Both the position numbers and the translations under genes were made by a program. A stretch of 64,000 bases of DNA, from NCBI GenBank assembly GCA_037127255.1, contig JBANSL010000002.1, positions 38,755,392 through 38,819,391 of the forward strand. The letters are read 5' to 3'. The first letter of the stretch is position 1, and every line of letters begins with the position of its first letter. A model generated the notes under the pieces. It made no database searches. It was not told the origin of the DNA and saw only the letters and a list, made by a program, of their open reading frames with translations. Shown piece after piece: positions 1 to 10,255 of this stretch. Source of the stretch: Persicaria tinctoria (Eukaryota > Streptophyta > Magnoliopsida > Caryophyllales > Polygonaceae).

Positions 1-77
1 TTCTCTATCTGCATGCGGAGCTGCTCAAGCTCATGCTGTGGTGTAAGCTCCACCTCGTTATCGTTATCAGATGCCAT
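1..77 (-). CDS. Partial gag start, Athila-like retrotransposon
   Basis: Reading the minus strand away from the primer-binding site, an open frame runs off the window start. The likely ATG is at 77-75, and the frame is also open upstream to about 174. The product starts MASDNDNEVELTPQHELEQL, an acidic, Gln-rich segment. The frame before it reads like the basic leader (YDPLLEHER) that I associate with Athila/Tat gag, placed just after a tRNA-Asp type PBS. Gag would form the virus-like particle of the element. Only the extreme N-terminus is present, so the family call rests mainly on the PBS and LTR next to it. Confidence 0.5.
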   Translation of the reverse strand, partial: MASDNDNEVELTPQHELEQLRMQIE

Positions 78-251
78 GAGTCTTTTCCTAAGTCTTTGTT
101 GAAGAAGAAAGAAGCGTTCATGCTCAAGAAGAGGATCGTATTTAGGTGTGCGATCCGAGCGTCGTATACACCTGCAAAACAAAAACAAAAACAAAAACAA
201 AAAAAAAGAAAAGGGCGCAAAAATGAACTAAAAAGGGCGTGATTGATAGCC

Positions 252-269
252 TCCTCAACAACGGCGCCA
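252..269 (-). other. Primer-binding site (tRNA-Asp type)
   Basis: On the minus strand this reads TGGCGCCGTTGTTGAGGA, close to the complement of the 3' end of plant tRNA-Asp (TGGCGCCGTTGCCGGGGA, from general knowledge). This PBS is typical of Athila/Tat Ty3-gypsy elements. It lies immediately inside the LTR at 271-2113, so the internal region extends off the left edge of the window. Confidence 0.75.
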
Positions 270-270
270 A

Positions 271-1212
271 ATTTTTTTATAAGGGATTTCGAATAAAAAT
301 AAATATAGATATAAATTCAAACCAATTTTTTATGTTCACACAAATAAATTACAAGAAACTCTCCCTTTATAGTGGTAGGGAATCAAGATCGAATCCACAA
401 GGAAGCATGCCAGCGCTCGCCAATTCAGTTTTGAAATAGCCCTGATGTCAACTCAGAAGTTAACTAGATGTCGAGTGGAATGACTCGACGTCGACTCAAA
501 CTGTTGAATTCCTGCAAAACTTGCACATCAGACAAACAAACTCGACATCGAGTGGTGGAACTCGATGTCGACTCAGGGTTGACTCGATGTTGAGTCTATT
601 GACTCGATGTCGAGTGTGTTGTGCATTGGCATGAAAACCGTAACCTTGCAGAAAATAAAAGTCGGAAAAGAAAGTCCGAATAATGAAGGATGAATGAGGA
701 AAATATGAACAGAAAAGAACACAGGTTGATTTGAATTCAATAAACTAAAAGCTTCCATAGTCGGGGATTCATTCCACAACGATAACCATATAAGATTTAT
801 TCCAATAAAAGATTATGTCTTTTCATCAAATAACTTTCGTTATTAACAATTAAGTGGATAGAGGCTCTCGTATAAACCCTAATTATTACTACCCTCTTTG
901 ATAATTAATCCATATTCATATTAAGATCACTTTTGCTTCAATAATACAAATAAGGATTTACCTACTACTGTCGTAGAAGAATCATGCAAATAGGGATAGA
1001 AGATAAAATTGCAACAAAAATCATACCTTTGATGCATAAACTCACATGGCTACCGTCGGACTCACCCTAACCCTAGAAGTAGGGTGACTACTCGCACCTT
1101 ATCACAATAGCAAACATCATATTCATAAAGGAAATAACTTGAATCAAACTAATAAAGAAAGAGTACAAACTGAACAAAGCCACAATGCTCCTCGCTCTCC
1201 AACTCTACTCGG

Positions 1213-1268
<56 letters not shown>

Positions 1269-2113
1269 CCCTATATTGCCTACCTAGTTGTGTGCGTAAA
1301 TGAATAAAAACTAGCCCCTAGGGCTTTATTTATAGGTTTCAACTCTTGCTATCCAAGGAAGGAATTACTCTATCTTTATCTAAATCTATCTATCTAAATC
1401 TAAAAGATAAAACATTGATAAATAAAATAATGAAACAAATAAAAATCCCCTAGATAATTTAAGAATTTAACCACAAGGGATAGATGTCCAACTCTTGATA
1501 AAAGATCTGTTGCTTAAGGTGGAATCAACCACACTCGGACTCGGGTTTGGATACGCGTCGGATAGGGTACTGTCAGGCACTCGACATCGAGCAAGGTCAC
1601 TCGACGTCGAGTAATCTTCAAGGTCTCGATGTTTTGGCTTCAGATTTCACTCGATCTCATCCCTAGCTCCACTTGACATCGAGTCAAGGAATCGACGTCG
1701 AGTCCTTCTGTGCATCTCAATCACTGCTCTCGTCGTGTGTGTATCGAGTGGCCACTCGATATCGAGTCAGGTGGACTCGATACTGACTCCTTCTGGTCGA
1801 GTGGTCTTGCTCTTCTTCACTTCTGCTCGATGTGTGGCCTCTACTTTCACTCGACGCCGAGTCACTGGGTAGACGTCGAGTGACTCTTTAGTAGTCGTCG
1901 AGTAATTTTTCCATCTTGAATTCCACTTCTCCGAATTGTCCCGAAAATGTCCCGATTCTTGCAATATTAAACAAGAACTAGTGTAGATCTCCATAATTGA
2001 CAAATAATCATAAACTACACATATTCCTGCACTATTGTAACCCAGAAATATAAAATACGGACAGAAATCGAACTAGATGTAAGCGAAAAACATGGCAAAT
2101 TGAGCGCACATCA
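271..2113 (-). mobile_element. 5' LTR of Athila-like Ty3/gypsy element
   Basis: The minus-strand 5' end at 2113 begins TGATGTGCGC and abuts chromovirus integrase sequence directly, so this element inserted into the older chromovirus. The inner end abuts the PBS at 269. The LTR is about 1.84 kb. It contains a (CT)n microsatellite at 1215-1265 and two clusters of palindromic ACTCGAYRTCGAGT words (466-615 and 1579-1895). The inner LTR terminus does not show a clear CA, so that boundary is approximate. The other LTR and the target duplication lie outside the window. Confidence 0.7.
1215..1265. repeat. (TC)n microsatellite
   Basis: About 25 uninterrupted TC dinucleotides inside the Athila-like LTR. 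It is likely polymorphic in length. Confidence 0.95.
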
Positions 2114-2710
2114 ATGAAAAGGAATAAATTGAGCCATTTCAGAAAATCGATCAACCACCACAAAAATATAATCATGTCCCCTAGATGTCCTAGGTAGGCC
2201 TACAATGAAATACATAGACACATCTTCCCAAGGGCCTTTAGGAATTGGTAAAGGGGTATACAAGCCATGTGGTTGGTGTTTCGACTTAGCCCTAGCACAA
2301 GTGACACAAAGTTTGATAAATCTAAGCACATAATTAGTCATTTTCGACCAAAAGTAGTGTTGTTTTAATCCTGCTAAAGTCTTTTCTAGGCCACCATGGC
2401 CCCTAGACTCATGAACCTCTAAGGTGAGAAGTTTTCTAATTAATGATGTCGGGATACAAAGCTTGTCTGATCTAAACAAATATCCATCGTCTACAAAATA
2501 AGACTCAAACTCACCTTTTGACACACAATGAGCATAGATGGATTTAAAGAAAGGATCGTGCCCAAAAAGTTCTTTAATCAAAGCAAACCCAAGTATATGT
2601 ACAACACAATGGTTCAAGATCACGTACCTTCGTGATAGAGCGTCGGCTACCACGGTATCCTTAACTTTCTTATGTTTCACCACATAAGAGAAGGTCTCTA
2701 AGAACTCCAC
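2114..2710 (-). pseudogene. Chromovirus RNase H end and integrase N-terminal part
   Basis: The minus-strand frame begins with the end of RNase H (VVADALSRR, the usual junction). It continues through the integrase zinc-binding region (HESRGHGGLEKT then LCVTCARAKS) into the catalytic core (VGLPRTSRGHDYIFVVVDRF, which carries the second core motif Asp). It stops after FIPFH, exactly where the Athila-like LTR begins. The rest of the core and the C-terminal domain are missing, so it cannot integrate DNA. Family identity is clear; lineage is inferred. Confidence 0.85.
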
Positions 2711-2812
2711 CCACCTAGCTACGCGTCAGCTCAACATGGTTTTCCCTTTGAGATACTTGTGAGCCTCATGGTACAAGCGAATGACGAACTCTTTCGGCCA
2801 AAGGTAGTGTTG

Positions 2813-3004
2813 CTAAGTGCGGAGGCAACGAACATAGGCGGGGAACTCCTTATCGTAAGTGGTGTAGTTGAGCTCCGCATGGCCTAATTTCTCATTGAAA
2901 TAGGCAATGGGTCGGCAATCCTGAAAGAGAACACCACCAATCCCTATGTTGGATGCGTCACACTCGAGCTCGAAGGTTTTGGAGAAGTCTGGAAGCTGGA
3001 GCAC
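2813..3004 (-). pseudogene. Chromovirus RNase H fragment
   Basis: The minus-strand frame contains [18 protein letters not shown], the first catalytic Asp region of Ty3 RNase H. It is followed by [20 protein letters not shown], where the usual YSEKL/NYSTYDKE pattern is recognisable. It sits between RT and integrase as expected but is separated from both by frameshifts and stops in 2711-2812 and 3005-3323. The intervening DNA still encodes RT-thumb-like segments in changing frames. Confidence 0.8.
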
Positions 3005-3323
3005 GTGTGCATGGGTGAGACGGTCCTTGAGGGCATCGAAAGCCCTTTGATGAGCGTCATTCTAGCGAAACGCCACATCCTTCTTAGTAAGCTCATAGAG
3101 AGGGATGTCGATGATGCTGAAATCCTTGACGAAGCGTCGATAAAACCCTACAAGCCCTAGGAAAGAGCGTATATGGGTCAAGGTCGACGGCTACAGCCAC
3201 TCCAATAGCGCGAACCTTCTCGTTGTCTACCTTTAGACTATCCCTGTACACAATAAAACCAAGGAAAATGGTATATTCCGATGCAAAAACACACTTCTTA
3301 AGGTTAGCGTCAAGTTTCTTCTT

Positions 3324-3960
3324 TCAAAGACAGTCAAAAACATCCTTTAAGTGTTGAACATGGTCATCTAGGTTCTTGTTATGAATTAAGATATCATCAA
3401 AATAGACAACGATAAATTTTCCTATGTATTTCCTAAGCACATGGTTCATAAGCCTCATGAAAGTGGAATGTGCATTGGTTAGACCAAAAGGCATTACAAG
3501 CCATTCATATAATCCATACTTAGCTTTAAAAGCCATTTTCCATTCATCTCCTTGTTTCATCATAATTTGATGATAGCCACTCCTAAGGTTAATTTTAGAA
3601 AACATGCAAGCACCATGGAGTTCATCTAACATATCATCCAAATGAGGTATAGGGTGATGATACTTAACTGTAATTTCGTTGATTGCGCGGCAATCAACCC
3701 ACATCCACCACGATCTGTCCTTCTTATGCACCAAGATGACCGGAACTGCGCAAGGGCTAAGGCTCTCTTGGACGAACCCTTTCTCCATAAGCTCGGATAC
3801 TTGGCTTTGCAGCTCTTTTTTTTTCCTCTGGGCTAGCTCGGTATGCTGCGCGGTTCGGCAAAGACTCGTCGGGCATGAAGTCGATTTGGTGCTCTATTCC
3901 ACGGACGGGTGGCAAACCAGGGGATAGCTCTTCGGGCATCACATTTAAGTAATCCTGCAA
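3324..3960 (-). pseudogene. Chromovirus reverse transcriptase fragment
   Basis: The segment 3788-3324 covers the RT fingers and palm: CRAINEITVKYHHPIPHLDD, FSKINLRSGYHQI (first catalytic Asp replaced by Asn in the usual F-S-K-I-D-L), WLVMPFGLTNA and VVYFDDIL (YxDD box intact). The segment 3960-3757, in another frame, holds the N-terminal lead (GIEHQIDFMPDESLPNRAAY). A frameshift near 3790-3830 separates them. The Asp-to-Asn change alone should abolish polymerase activity. Confidence 0.85.
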
Positions 3961-4390
3961 AAAAATGAGAGATAGGAGCAGGAACCATATCGAAAGTAAC
4001 TGAATTGACTAAAACTTACTGTTGAAGCAAAAGGATATATGGTCTATGTGTGTCCTGAGTGTTTGTCAAATTCAAGGGATGTGTTGTGAACGCCCTTTTC
4101 TCCACGGATCCCTTAAGAGAAGAAGACAGAGTCCTCGTGGCTGGAAAAGACGTGGGTGTAGCTGCAGAGGACGCAAATGCGGCTGAATTGGCCGCGGGGG
4201 GCGGCTGTTGCAGGAGGTGTGGCTGCAGAGGTTGCAGGTGCGGCTCCATGGGCCGCGGGCGCGGTTTTTCCAGCAGGTCCATCCATGCTGGTGGTGGCCT
4301 TCTTTCATGCAACAACCTCCTTTTCGGCTTGTTGTTGGTGCTTACGTACTTGATCCTTTAAAACAGCTTGAAGAGATAGAGGTAGGAGGG
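3961..4390 (-). pseudogene. Chromovirus protease-RT linker region
   Basis: Between RT and the solo LTR the minus strand keeps a linker resembling those between Ty3 protease and RT: LLPLSLQAVLKDQVRKHQQQ at about 4390-4330, then an Ala/Pro/Thr-rich low-complexity stretch broken by stops. GC content is high at 4180-4280. It joins in frame with the protease fragment when the solo LTR and one target-site copy are ignored. Confidence 0.6.
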
Positions 4391-4395
4391 TAACT

Positions 4396-5456
4396 AGTGA
4401 GGGACGAACGTCGTTTGCTTTTTCGTCCTTTGACAAATATCAATAATATCCTAACTCAATGCTCAAACCAATAGATTAGTAAACCAATAGATTGATAAAC
4501 CCATAAACTAGTATAGCGATGAAGTCCAGAGTCGAACCCATAGGGAAAAACGGTTGCAATTCTATGTTTCTAACAATGATTCTTAAGACAAAAGCAATAA
4601 TTAAACACTCAAGTTCTAAGACCAATTGGCATATCGATTTAATGCAAATAGAAGACAAGGGAGCAACCCTCTTGGCCCTATAAACACTTATTCTACATAG
4701 ATCAATCAAAATCATCCACTACAAAGACATAGAAATATTACTAAATCAATGAATTCGTTAGCTATCTAGAAAACAACAACGAATTAATAGCATAAATGCA
4801 ATTCCTAACATGGTGATCAATCATAGAAAGGAACACAAATATAATCAATAAGAACAAAATGATAAATATACTTAGAAATAACTAATTGAAATCAAATCCT
4901 AACAATTCATTCAACCATGTCTTCGAATCACAAGCGAAACTATGAGTTTAGCAACTCATAGCCAAAGTAACGCCCATATCTCTCAAAGTAGTTCTCTCCT
5001 CTCAACAACACAACACACGACTGAATATGAATGAAATAAACCTAAATAGATTCGTGGAAACCCTAGGAAATAAGATAATAATATAATATTCTAATAGAAT
5101 CTTCGGACTTTAAGACGGCAATGCTTAACACGGACTAGCGGAGGGCGCCGATGGAAAAGCGGCGGGCACCGTCCCATCAGTGATGAACTTTCTCCTTAGC
5201 TTCGATGTTGTGCTTTCTTGATGCTTAATAGATCCTTCCTTAGCCTTCTTATGCTCCAAAATATGTCATTTAAGCTCCTCCAAGATCCCATCTAAGATCG
5301 GAATGTAAAACTGCAGAATAAACACTAAAAACGCGTAGATTCCAAACTCGAACACTTCCCAAGAATGATACGGAAATAGACTAAAATATATGCAAAAATC
5401 CTATCTAAATGCAATAAGAACCACCTATAATGCCTATATGAAATATGCATTATCAA
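4396..5456 (-). mobile_element. Solo LTR, 1,061 bp, flanked by TAACT duplication
   Basis: The insertion lies between identical 5-bp sequences TAACT at 4391-4395 and 5457-5461. Ignoring the insertion and one TAACT restores a continuous gypsy frame across the site (GRRV then TLLPL). On the minus strand it starts TTGATAATGC and ends CGTCCCTCACT, so the TG and CA ends are offset by one to two bases from the duplication. It carries the GGGTTCGACTC block near its 3' end that is common in Tat/Athila-type LTRs. A diverged relative lies at 12469-13738. There is no internal coding region. Confidence 0.8.
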
Positions 5457-5859
5457 TAACTCTCCTCCCATCATAGTTAAAAGCATAGGTATTTAAGCGT
5501 CCATCATGAATAACTTGCCTATCATATAACCAAGGTCGGCCTATTAGAATTTGACTACAATCCATTTTAGCAACATCACACAATACTTGATCACAATAAG
5601 AGCCAATTTGAAATGAAACCAAGCATTGTTTAGTAACAAGAGTGTCGGAGTTACCGTCCGTTATGTCGTGTGTTGCTCGAGGTGTAGTAGCAAGATGGAG
5701 ATACTCGACCACTTTCTCATTGATCAAGTTACAACAGCTCCCTCCATCAATGATGACCGTGAGTATGGCTTCCCGGACTACATACTTGGTGTGAAAGATG
5801 TTCTCCCGTTGATCAGTCGCCAGAGCTTCTTGAAGTGTGAGAACACGTCGATTGACCAA
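5457..5859 (-). pseudogene. Chromovirus aspartic protease
   Basis: The minus-strand frame has the retropepsin pattern: IDGGSCCNLI (active-site Asp with D-G-G instead of the usual D-S-G), then a beta-rich core, then QILIGRPWLYDRQVIHDGRL, the Ile-Gly flap-end motif of Ty3 proteases. The frame ends at the solo LTR border after GRRV. It would cleave Gag-Pol in a functional element. No start is assigned, because protease is normally made by cleavage of the polyprotein. Confidence 0.75.
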
Positions 5860-7343
5860 GCAAAGAGCATCTCGAAGGAGTCGGGGTCGATGTTGATGTT
5901 TTCCTCATGAGAAACATGCACTGACTCCTCCCCTTCGCCTGAACTTAGGGGATTTTCGAAAGCTTCCTCCTCATAGTAGAAGTCTCCCATGTCGTTGAGC
6001 AATGCCTTTTTCTTTTGAGGACAATTCCGAGTGATATGCTCTGTACTCTTTCAAGTGAAGGATCGTTGTTCACGGGATCGATCATGAGAAGATGGGGTGG
6101 CAACCCTCCTAGTTTGAACTTCAAAACCTATTTTAGGTGAGTTGGAGACTCCCTTGGGTTGCGAGGAAGAGTTAGGAGTAGCTTTAGAAGGATATGAAGA
6201 GATAAGTGCAGGAACAAACCTTCGACCAAATGATGATTGGTCGGATCGCTTTGCCTCCTGTTATTGATCATATAAGAGCTGCGCTTTGTGACAAAGAGTA
6301 TTAATATCTCTAAAACCATGAATAGATAAAGGATTGCGAATAGAGAAATTCAATCCAACAAGAAATTGTCTACAAAGAGCTCTTTTGGTAAGGAAAACAT
6401 TCGCCTGATGAGAAATTCTCTCAATCTCATCCTTGAACTCCATAGGAGTCCGAGTACCTAGGCGAAGGAGGGATAGTTTCATCCTCATAGACTCCACATA
6501 TTCCTCGGGTACGTGCCTCTTTTTCAAGAGGTAACATAATTGAGGCCATGTCTCCATCGGTTGCTTATCTTATCTTCGACGGATGTCCCTAGTGCGGAAC
6601 CACCACGAACGAGCTAAGCTTGTAAGGTGAAGAGTAACTACCTTAAGTTTTTCCGTTTCATCATAACGGAGGTGCTTTAGGACGTAGTCGGTGTGAGTCT
6701 CCCAACCAATGTAAGCCTCCGGATCATTGGCGCCATCAAAAGTGTCGAGCTTGACCTTAACTTCTCTGCATTGTGCGGTGAGCTCATTGGTTCGGTTCAT
6801 GATTGGTCGACCAAAGTTGGGGGCTGGAATGTCATCAAAAGGGCCATCAACCTCCTGGAATGGATCATCAAGGATGGGAATTCCGTCCAAATCCCTATTG
6901 TTCTGCTGCTCATCCCATTCGTCAAAGACCGGGTGGTCACGAATGGGTGTCCGGGTGTGCTGGGGCTGCTTCCGTGGGGGAGGAGTGGGGTTAGGCACCT
7001 CATGGCGGCTCTATTTTGCTACAAAAGAATGTAAAGGATCCTCCTCGGACTCTTCAAGAAATGGGTTAGTTACAGGCGTAGATATAAAAATCGAAGTGTC
7101 CTCCAAATGACCCTTACTACATTGTTTGGCGTTGATGAAAACGGACCATCTAGTTGAACCTCCACGAGCTTGCGATCCACCAATCCCATCAAGATGGTGG
7201 ACAACTTAGCATTGTTGGATGTGAACATCGCCTCTAATCGCTTATCAAGAGCTCCAACAGCGGAATTGATGATGAATTGCATTTTTGCATCTGAAATAGT
7301 ACCGAGAGGTGGAGGGGTACTAGAATTGGAAGTTTTGTCGTCG
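5860..7343 (-). pseudogene. Chromovirus gag
   Basis: The start ATG is at 7343 (MADDKTSNSSTPPPL). The capsid region lies at 6998-6261: DTFDGANDPEAYIGWE, then ARSWWFRT, then FLVGLN, matching the Retrotrans_gag pattern. A single in-frame stop after RDIRRR at about 6570 splits the capsid. Around 6030 a zinc knuckle remnant (KSTEHITRNC) has lost its first cysteines and carries a stop. It is a broken copy of a particle-forming protein. The segment 7065-7343 and the capsid segment are in different frames. Confidence 0.8.
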
Positions 7344-8395
7344 GCCATGATCCTAAAAGCAAATAGCAAACACAAGTATTCCGAGTAATAGGCAATAAAA
7401 CAAGCAATGCAAGACTTTGATCCTATGAGTGACCCAATGTGTTTTAAAAGATGAGATGCGATGAAAAAAAGGCACTATATTCAATAAAATCCCCTGGACA
7501 CAAAACTTTGCAATGTCAAAAGTAGCAAGATCTCAAAGCAAATTGCAAATAAAAAAATCAGCCACAAATTGGTAAGCAAGGAGATGCAATCAATGAACAA
7601 ACGACTAGAATGATGAATTTACAACTAAGAAGAGATTTTAATAAGAATTACAATGTGATGGTTAAAACTTCAACAAGTAGTAATGATAATAGATAACAAT
7701 CACAAGGGCAAACAAGTGCACACACTCCGTCAAATCTTATCTGACGGTTGCAACACGGTTTGGAGAGAGATGGGTGTGACCAAGGCTCCTGTGTGGGCAC
7801 AACACTAAATCACACAACAATGGGTTCTTTGAGATGCTTTAAACTAATAAGATCATCAACATGTAGCAAAGCATGCAATAGAAGCAAGATAGCAAAAGAA
7901 ATGAGTTACTAACTCAATGAAAAGAGACTACTAGTACTCTTATGTATAAAAATGGCGACCTACTGTTTTATTTTTTTTAAATGGCTGTCGAAACTTGTAG
8001 TAGCAGTAGGTATCGATAGTATTAAGCAAAAAATAAGAATAAGAAGCTATGACGATCTAAAAGTAAGTGAAATTAAAGAACTAGGGCAAAAAGGCTAAAG
8101 AAGATAGAAAATTAGGGTTCTTTTGTGGTGCAAGTTCATGATAGAAGCAATCATCCAAGACTCAATCATAGGCATGATGTATAACAATCTAAAAGCAATG
8201 AAACTTGCAACTACGAACTCAACATCTTCCAAGTTATAGATCCAATCAAGAAAATCACCAAATTCTAGTGCCAATTTTAGGGTTTTGAGTGCAAAATAAT
8301 AAGAATTAAGAGCAAGCAATCAGCAATGGTATAGAAATAGGGCACGAAATCAAATAGACCACTCAATAAACAAATCAAGGCTTAATACTTGTATT
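7344..8395 (-). other. Chromovirus 5' untranslated leader
   Basis: AT-rich sequence between the gag start and the PBS. No credible open frame on either strand, and no internal repeat of note. About 1.05 kb is long for a gypsy leader, so an unrecognised small insertion is possible. Confidence 0.5.
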
Positions 8396-8415
8396 AACCT
8401 TGTCTCTGAATACCA
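8396..8415 (-). other. Primer-binding site (initiator Met-tRNA type)
   Basis: On the minus strand it begins TGGTATTCAGAGACAAGG, close to TGGTATCAGAGC, the standard complement of plant initiator tRNA-Met, with one inserted T and two substitutions. It lies five bases from the presumed LTR end at 8421. Confidence 0.7.
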
Positions 8416-8420
8416 TTTGA

Positions 8421-8561
8421 TGTGTGGTTGTTTCCGATCCTTCGCTTGTGGGGCTTAGATTGCCTCCAACTACTCGTACTCGCGAATCTTGCAAGTTCTA
8501 AGGCTGATCTCGGTTCGTTCTTGATGATTCTTGATTGATTCTTGCACACCACAACCACACA
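8421..8561 (-). mobile_element. Candidate short LTR (about 141 bp) with 11-bp inverted ends
   Basis: The segment starts TGTGTGGTTGT and ends ACAACCACACA, an exact 11-bp inverted repeat that includes TG/CA. Its position five bases before a Met-tRNA PBS fits an LTR. 141 bp is very short for an autonomous gypsy element. No polypurine tract precedes it on the upstream (minus-strand) side, so the true LTR could be longer. Confidence 0.5.
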
Positions 8562-8603
8562 TAGGGTTAAAAGATGATGTCGAGCCTAAAGAGAAGCCAT
8601 GCC

Positions 8604-8622
8604 AAGGGTTAGGGTTAGGGTT
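8604..8622. repeat. Short telomere-like TTAGGG run
   Basis: Three AGGGTT units (plant telomere is TTTAGGG), with related AGGGTTTGGGGTTAG sequence nearby. This is too short for an interstitial telomere and probably reflects G/T-rich sequence drift. Confidence 0.5.
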
Positions 8623-8682
8623 CGGTTTTGGCCAGGTAGGGTTTGGGGTTAGTCTCGGCCTAGGATTAGAGTTGGTATCGGC

Positions 8683-8952
8683 CTAGGGTTTCACTTGTGA
8701 TGTATTGCTTGATTGTTGAAGACTAAGAACTTGAACCGATGGTTGAGATTTGAGCAATTTGACCCATGTTGGCCAAAGTTCTAGGTCCATGGTTGCACCA
8801 AATCTAACAAGAAGAGCCTTTGTTGCATCTTGAATCATCTTGGCCCGAGCTCTAGTGATTGGACCGTCAAATAGAACTCTTATCTTTTCGTCTATGTCAT
8901 CCGGAGTCATGGGACCTTCAGTGCTATCAAAAGCAGCTAAGTGGAATCCCAT
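8683..8952 (-). pseudogene. C-terminal fragment of a second gypsy pol
   Basis: An 89-codon minus-strand frame contains FDGPITRARAKMIQDATKAL. The GPxTRARA motif marks the C-terminal tail of many plant Ty3/gypsy polyproteins. It lies immediately upstream, on the element strand, of the short LTR at 8421-8561, as the 3' end of another element would. No integrase is left next to it. It may belong to a tandem element sharing that LTR, or be an unrelated remnant. Confidence 0.55.
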
Positions 8953-9469
8953 TAGCTAGCACTCATTGAACGCTTTAACCCAAAGACCAGAAGCCAAGGT
9001 GCTCCAGTAGAGGTTAGAAGCTTAGTCGTATGAGTCCCTACAAGGTGCCCATCTCTCTCTAAATTTATGAAACAATTTACCCTATGTTCCGGTTGGTTGC
9101 AAATGTTCACACCATCTAAAAAAATTCTGATTTTCGATTTAAGCTTGTATTCAACAACTAAAGCATATTTTCATTATTGTTCACGAGAAGAATTGAACGG
9201 ATTCCAATTAAAAATATACGAAAGAAAGAACATAAATTGTAGAAGAACCCCACAGTTATAGAATTGAGAAGAACACAAACCAATTCCAAAACAAAACATT
9301 GCCCCATATACCAAAAGCGGATTATAAGAACAACACATAGTTGCCGATTTGAACACAAATAGACTTGAGAGGTTTACGATTGAAGAAGAACTCACCTGTA
9401 CCTTCGTTCTAGGCAGATAAATGGTTGAATAGCCTTGTTTAATTGCAGTTTTTCCTATATGTAGGTCTC
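8953..9469. other. Non-genic, AT-rich
   Basis: Only short frames on both strands and no recognisable domain. A GT-type splice-like site (CTCACCTGTACC on plus) is visible near 9395 but is not supported by a coding frame. Confidence 0.5.
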
Positions 9470-9665
9470 AAGAACGTGGGAAAGGGGAAGATAAAGGTGT
9501 CGCCAAACAATTTAGCGTTGCTGCACATATGGGGCAAGCAAGCGTATTTTCCCTACTCATCTCAATTTTGGAGATTGGATTGAGGAAACTGTTGGGCTAA
9601 AAATAAGCCCAATATTCCCCCAAAGTCCAACATTCTCCAAAATAGACCACCTGTTGGGCATGCTC
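9470..9665. mobile_element. One end of a GAGCATGCCC-TIR transposon
   Basis: Closely resembles the right end of the element at 25707-26875: both share AATTTGGCGTTGCTG-like text, a CTGTTGG block, GGGCTAAAAATAAGCCCAATATT-like text in part, and the terminus GGGCATGCTC followed by a TTA/TAA trinucleotide. No matching left end is visible upstream, so only one terminus survives. Confidence 0.6.
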
Positions 9666-10067
9666 TTAGTACCGCCAATTCAAAACTTCCGATTGTTTGT
9701 TTGTAAAGAGTACTTACTAACCGTTTTGATTTTTTTTTAAAAAAAAAGTACTTACTGACCGTAAAGTTGTTGATCGAAATTAATACTCCGTAATGATTAG
9801 TACAATTTTCAATAATAAAATAAAATAATACTTATACAATTAAAAAAATATAAATTTAATATTTTAAATTAAACTTCTAAGAACAAATTCATAAGAGAAT
9901 ATAAGGGTGAGTTTGTTAAATATCCAAAAAAAAATTCTTTAATAAGGGGAGTGTCCATAAATTTGAAAAAATTGGTGGAGTGTCAATCCCCTTTGCCCCT
10001 AGGCCCCCCCCCCCCTCGCGTGTCCATTTTTTATTTTTTTTTGCACGCCATCACTTTCTGCTGTGCA
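9666..10067. other. AT-rich spacer with poly-C tract
   Basis: No coding frames. It contains a 12-base C run at 10004-10015 and several A/T homopolymers. Nothing else is recognised. Confidence 0.6.
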
Positions 10068-10255
10068 AATGTAACCTGATGATGTGCACATATAATATTA
10101 TGTTGTGCAAATATAATTTTATGTTGTGCAAGCTTAAATAACTTTATGGAAAGGATATGCAAATGCATTTATATTTTAAAATTACACTAATATATCTTAT
10201 TTTAAGCACATCACTCTACCACTGACCTAAGAGGCTTTTAAAGCTCAATTATTAC
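10068..10255. repeat. Left copy of a repeat flanking the minisatellite
   Basis: Matches 10949-11245 in the same orientation: CCTGATGATGTGCACATATA, then TATTATGTTGTGCAAATATAA, then CACTAATATATCTTATT, then GAGGCTTTTAAAG. The left copy contains a degenerate half of the tRNA-like sequence (about 10211-10236). The two copies bracket the 102-bp minisatellite, so the whole block may be one duplicated unit. Confidence 0.7.

Larger units (their letters stand above)
2114..8561 (-). mobile_element. Decayed chromovirus-like Ty3/gypsy element, 3' truncated by insertion
   Basis: Reading the minus strand, the order is a short LTR (8561-8421), a Met-tRNA type PBS (8415-8396), gag (about 7343-6050), protease (5859-5457), reverse transcriptase (3960-3324), RNase H (about 3004-2813) and integrase (2710-2114). 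The gag-PR-RT-RH-INT order is Ty3/gypsy. RT and protease wording (WLVMPFGLTNA, VVYFDDIL, ILIGRPWLYD) suggests a chromovirus, but any chromodomain would lie beyond the truncation. The coding capacity is split by many stops and shifts, by the solo LTR at 4396-5456, and by the Athila-like LTR that removed the end of integrase at 2113. Confidence 0.85.

Noticed and set aside
8604..8622. Interstitial telomere
   Set aside because: Only about three imperfect units and not the plant TTTAGGG repeat.
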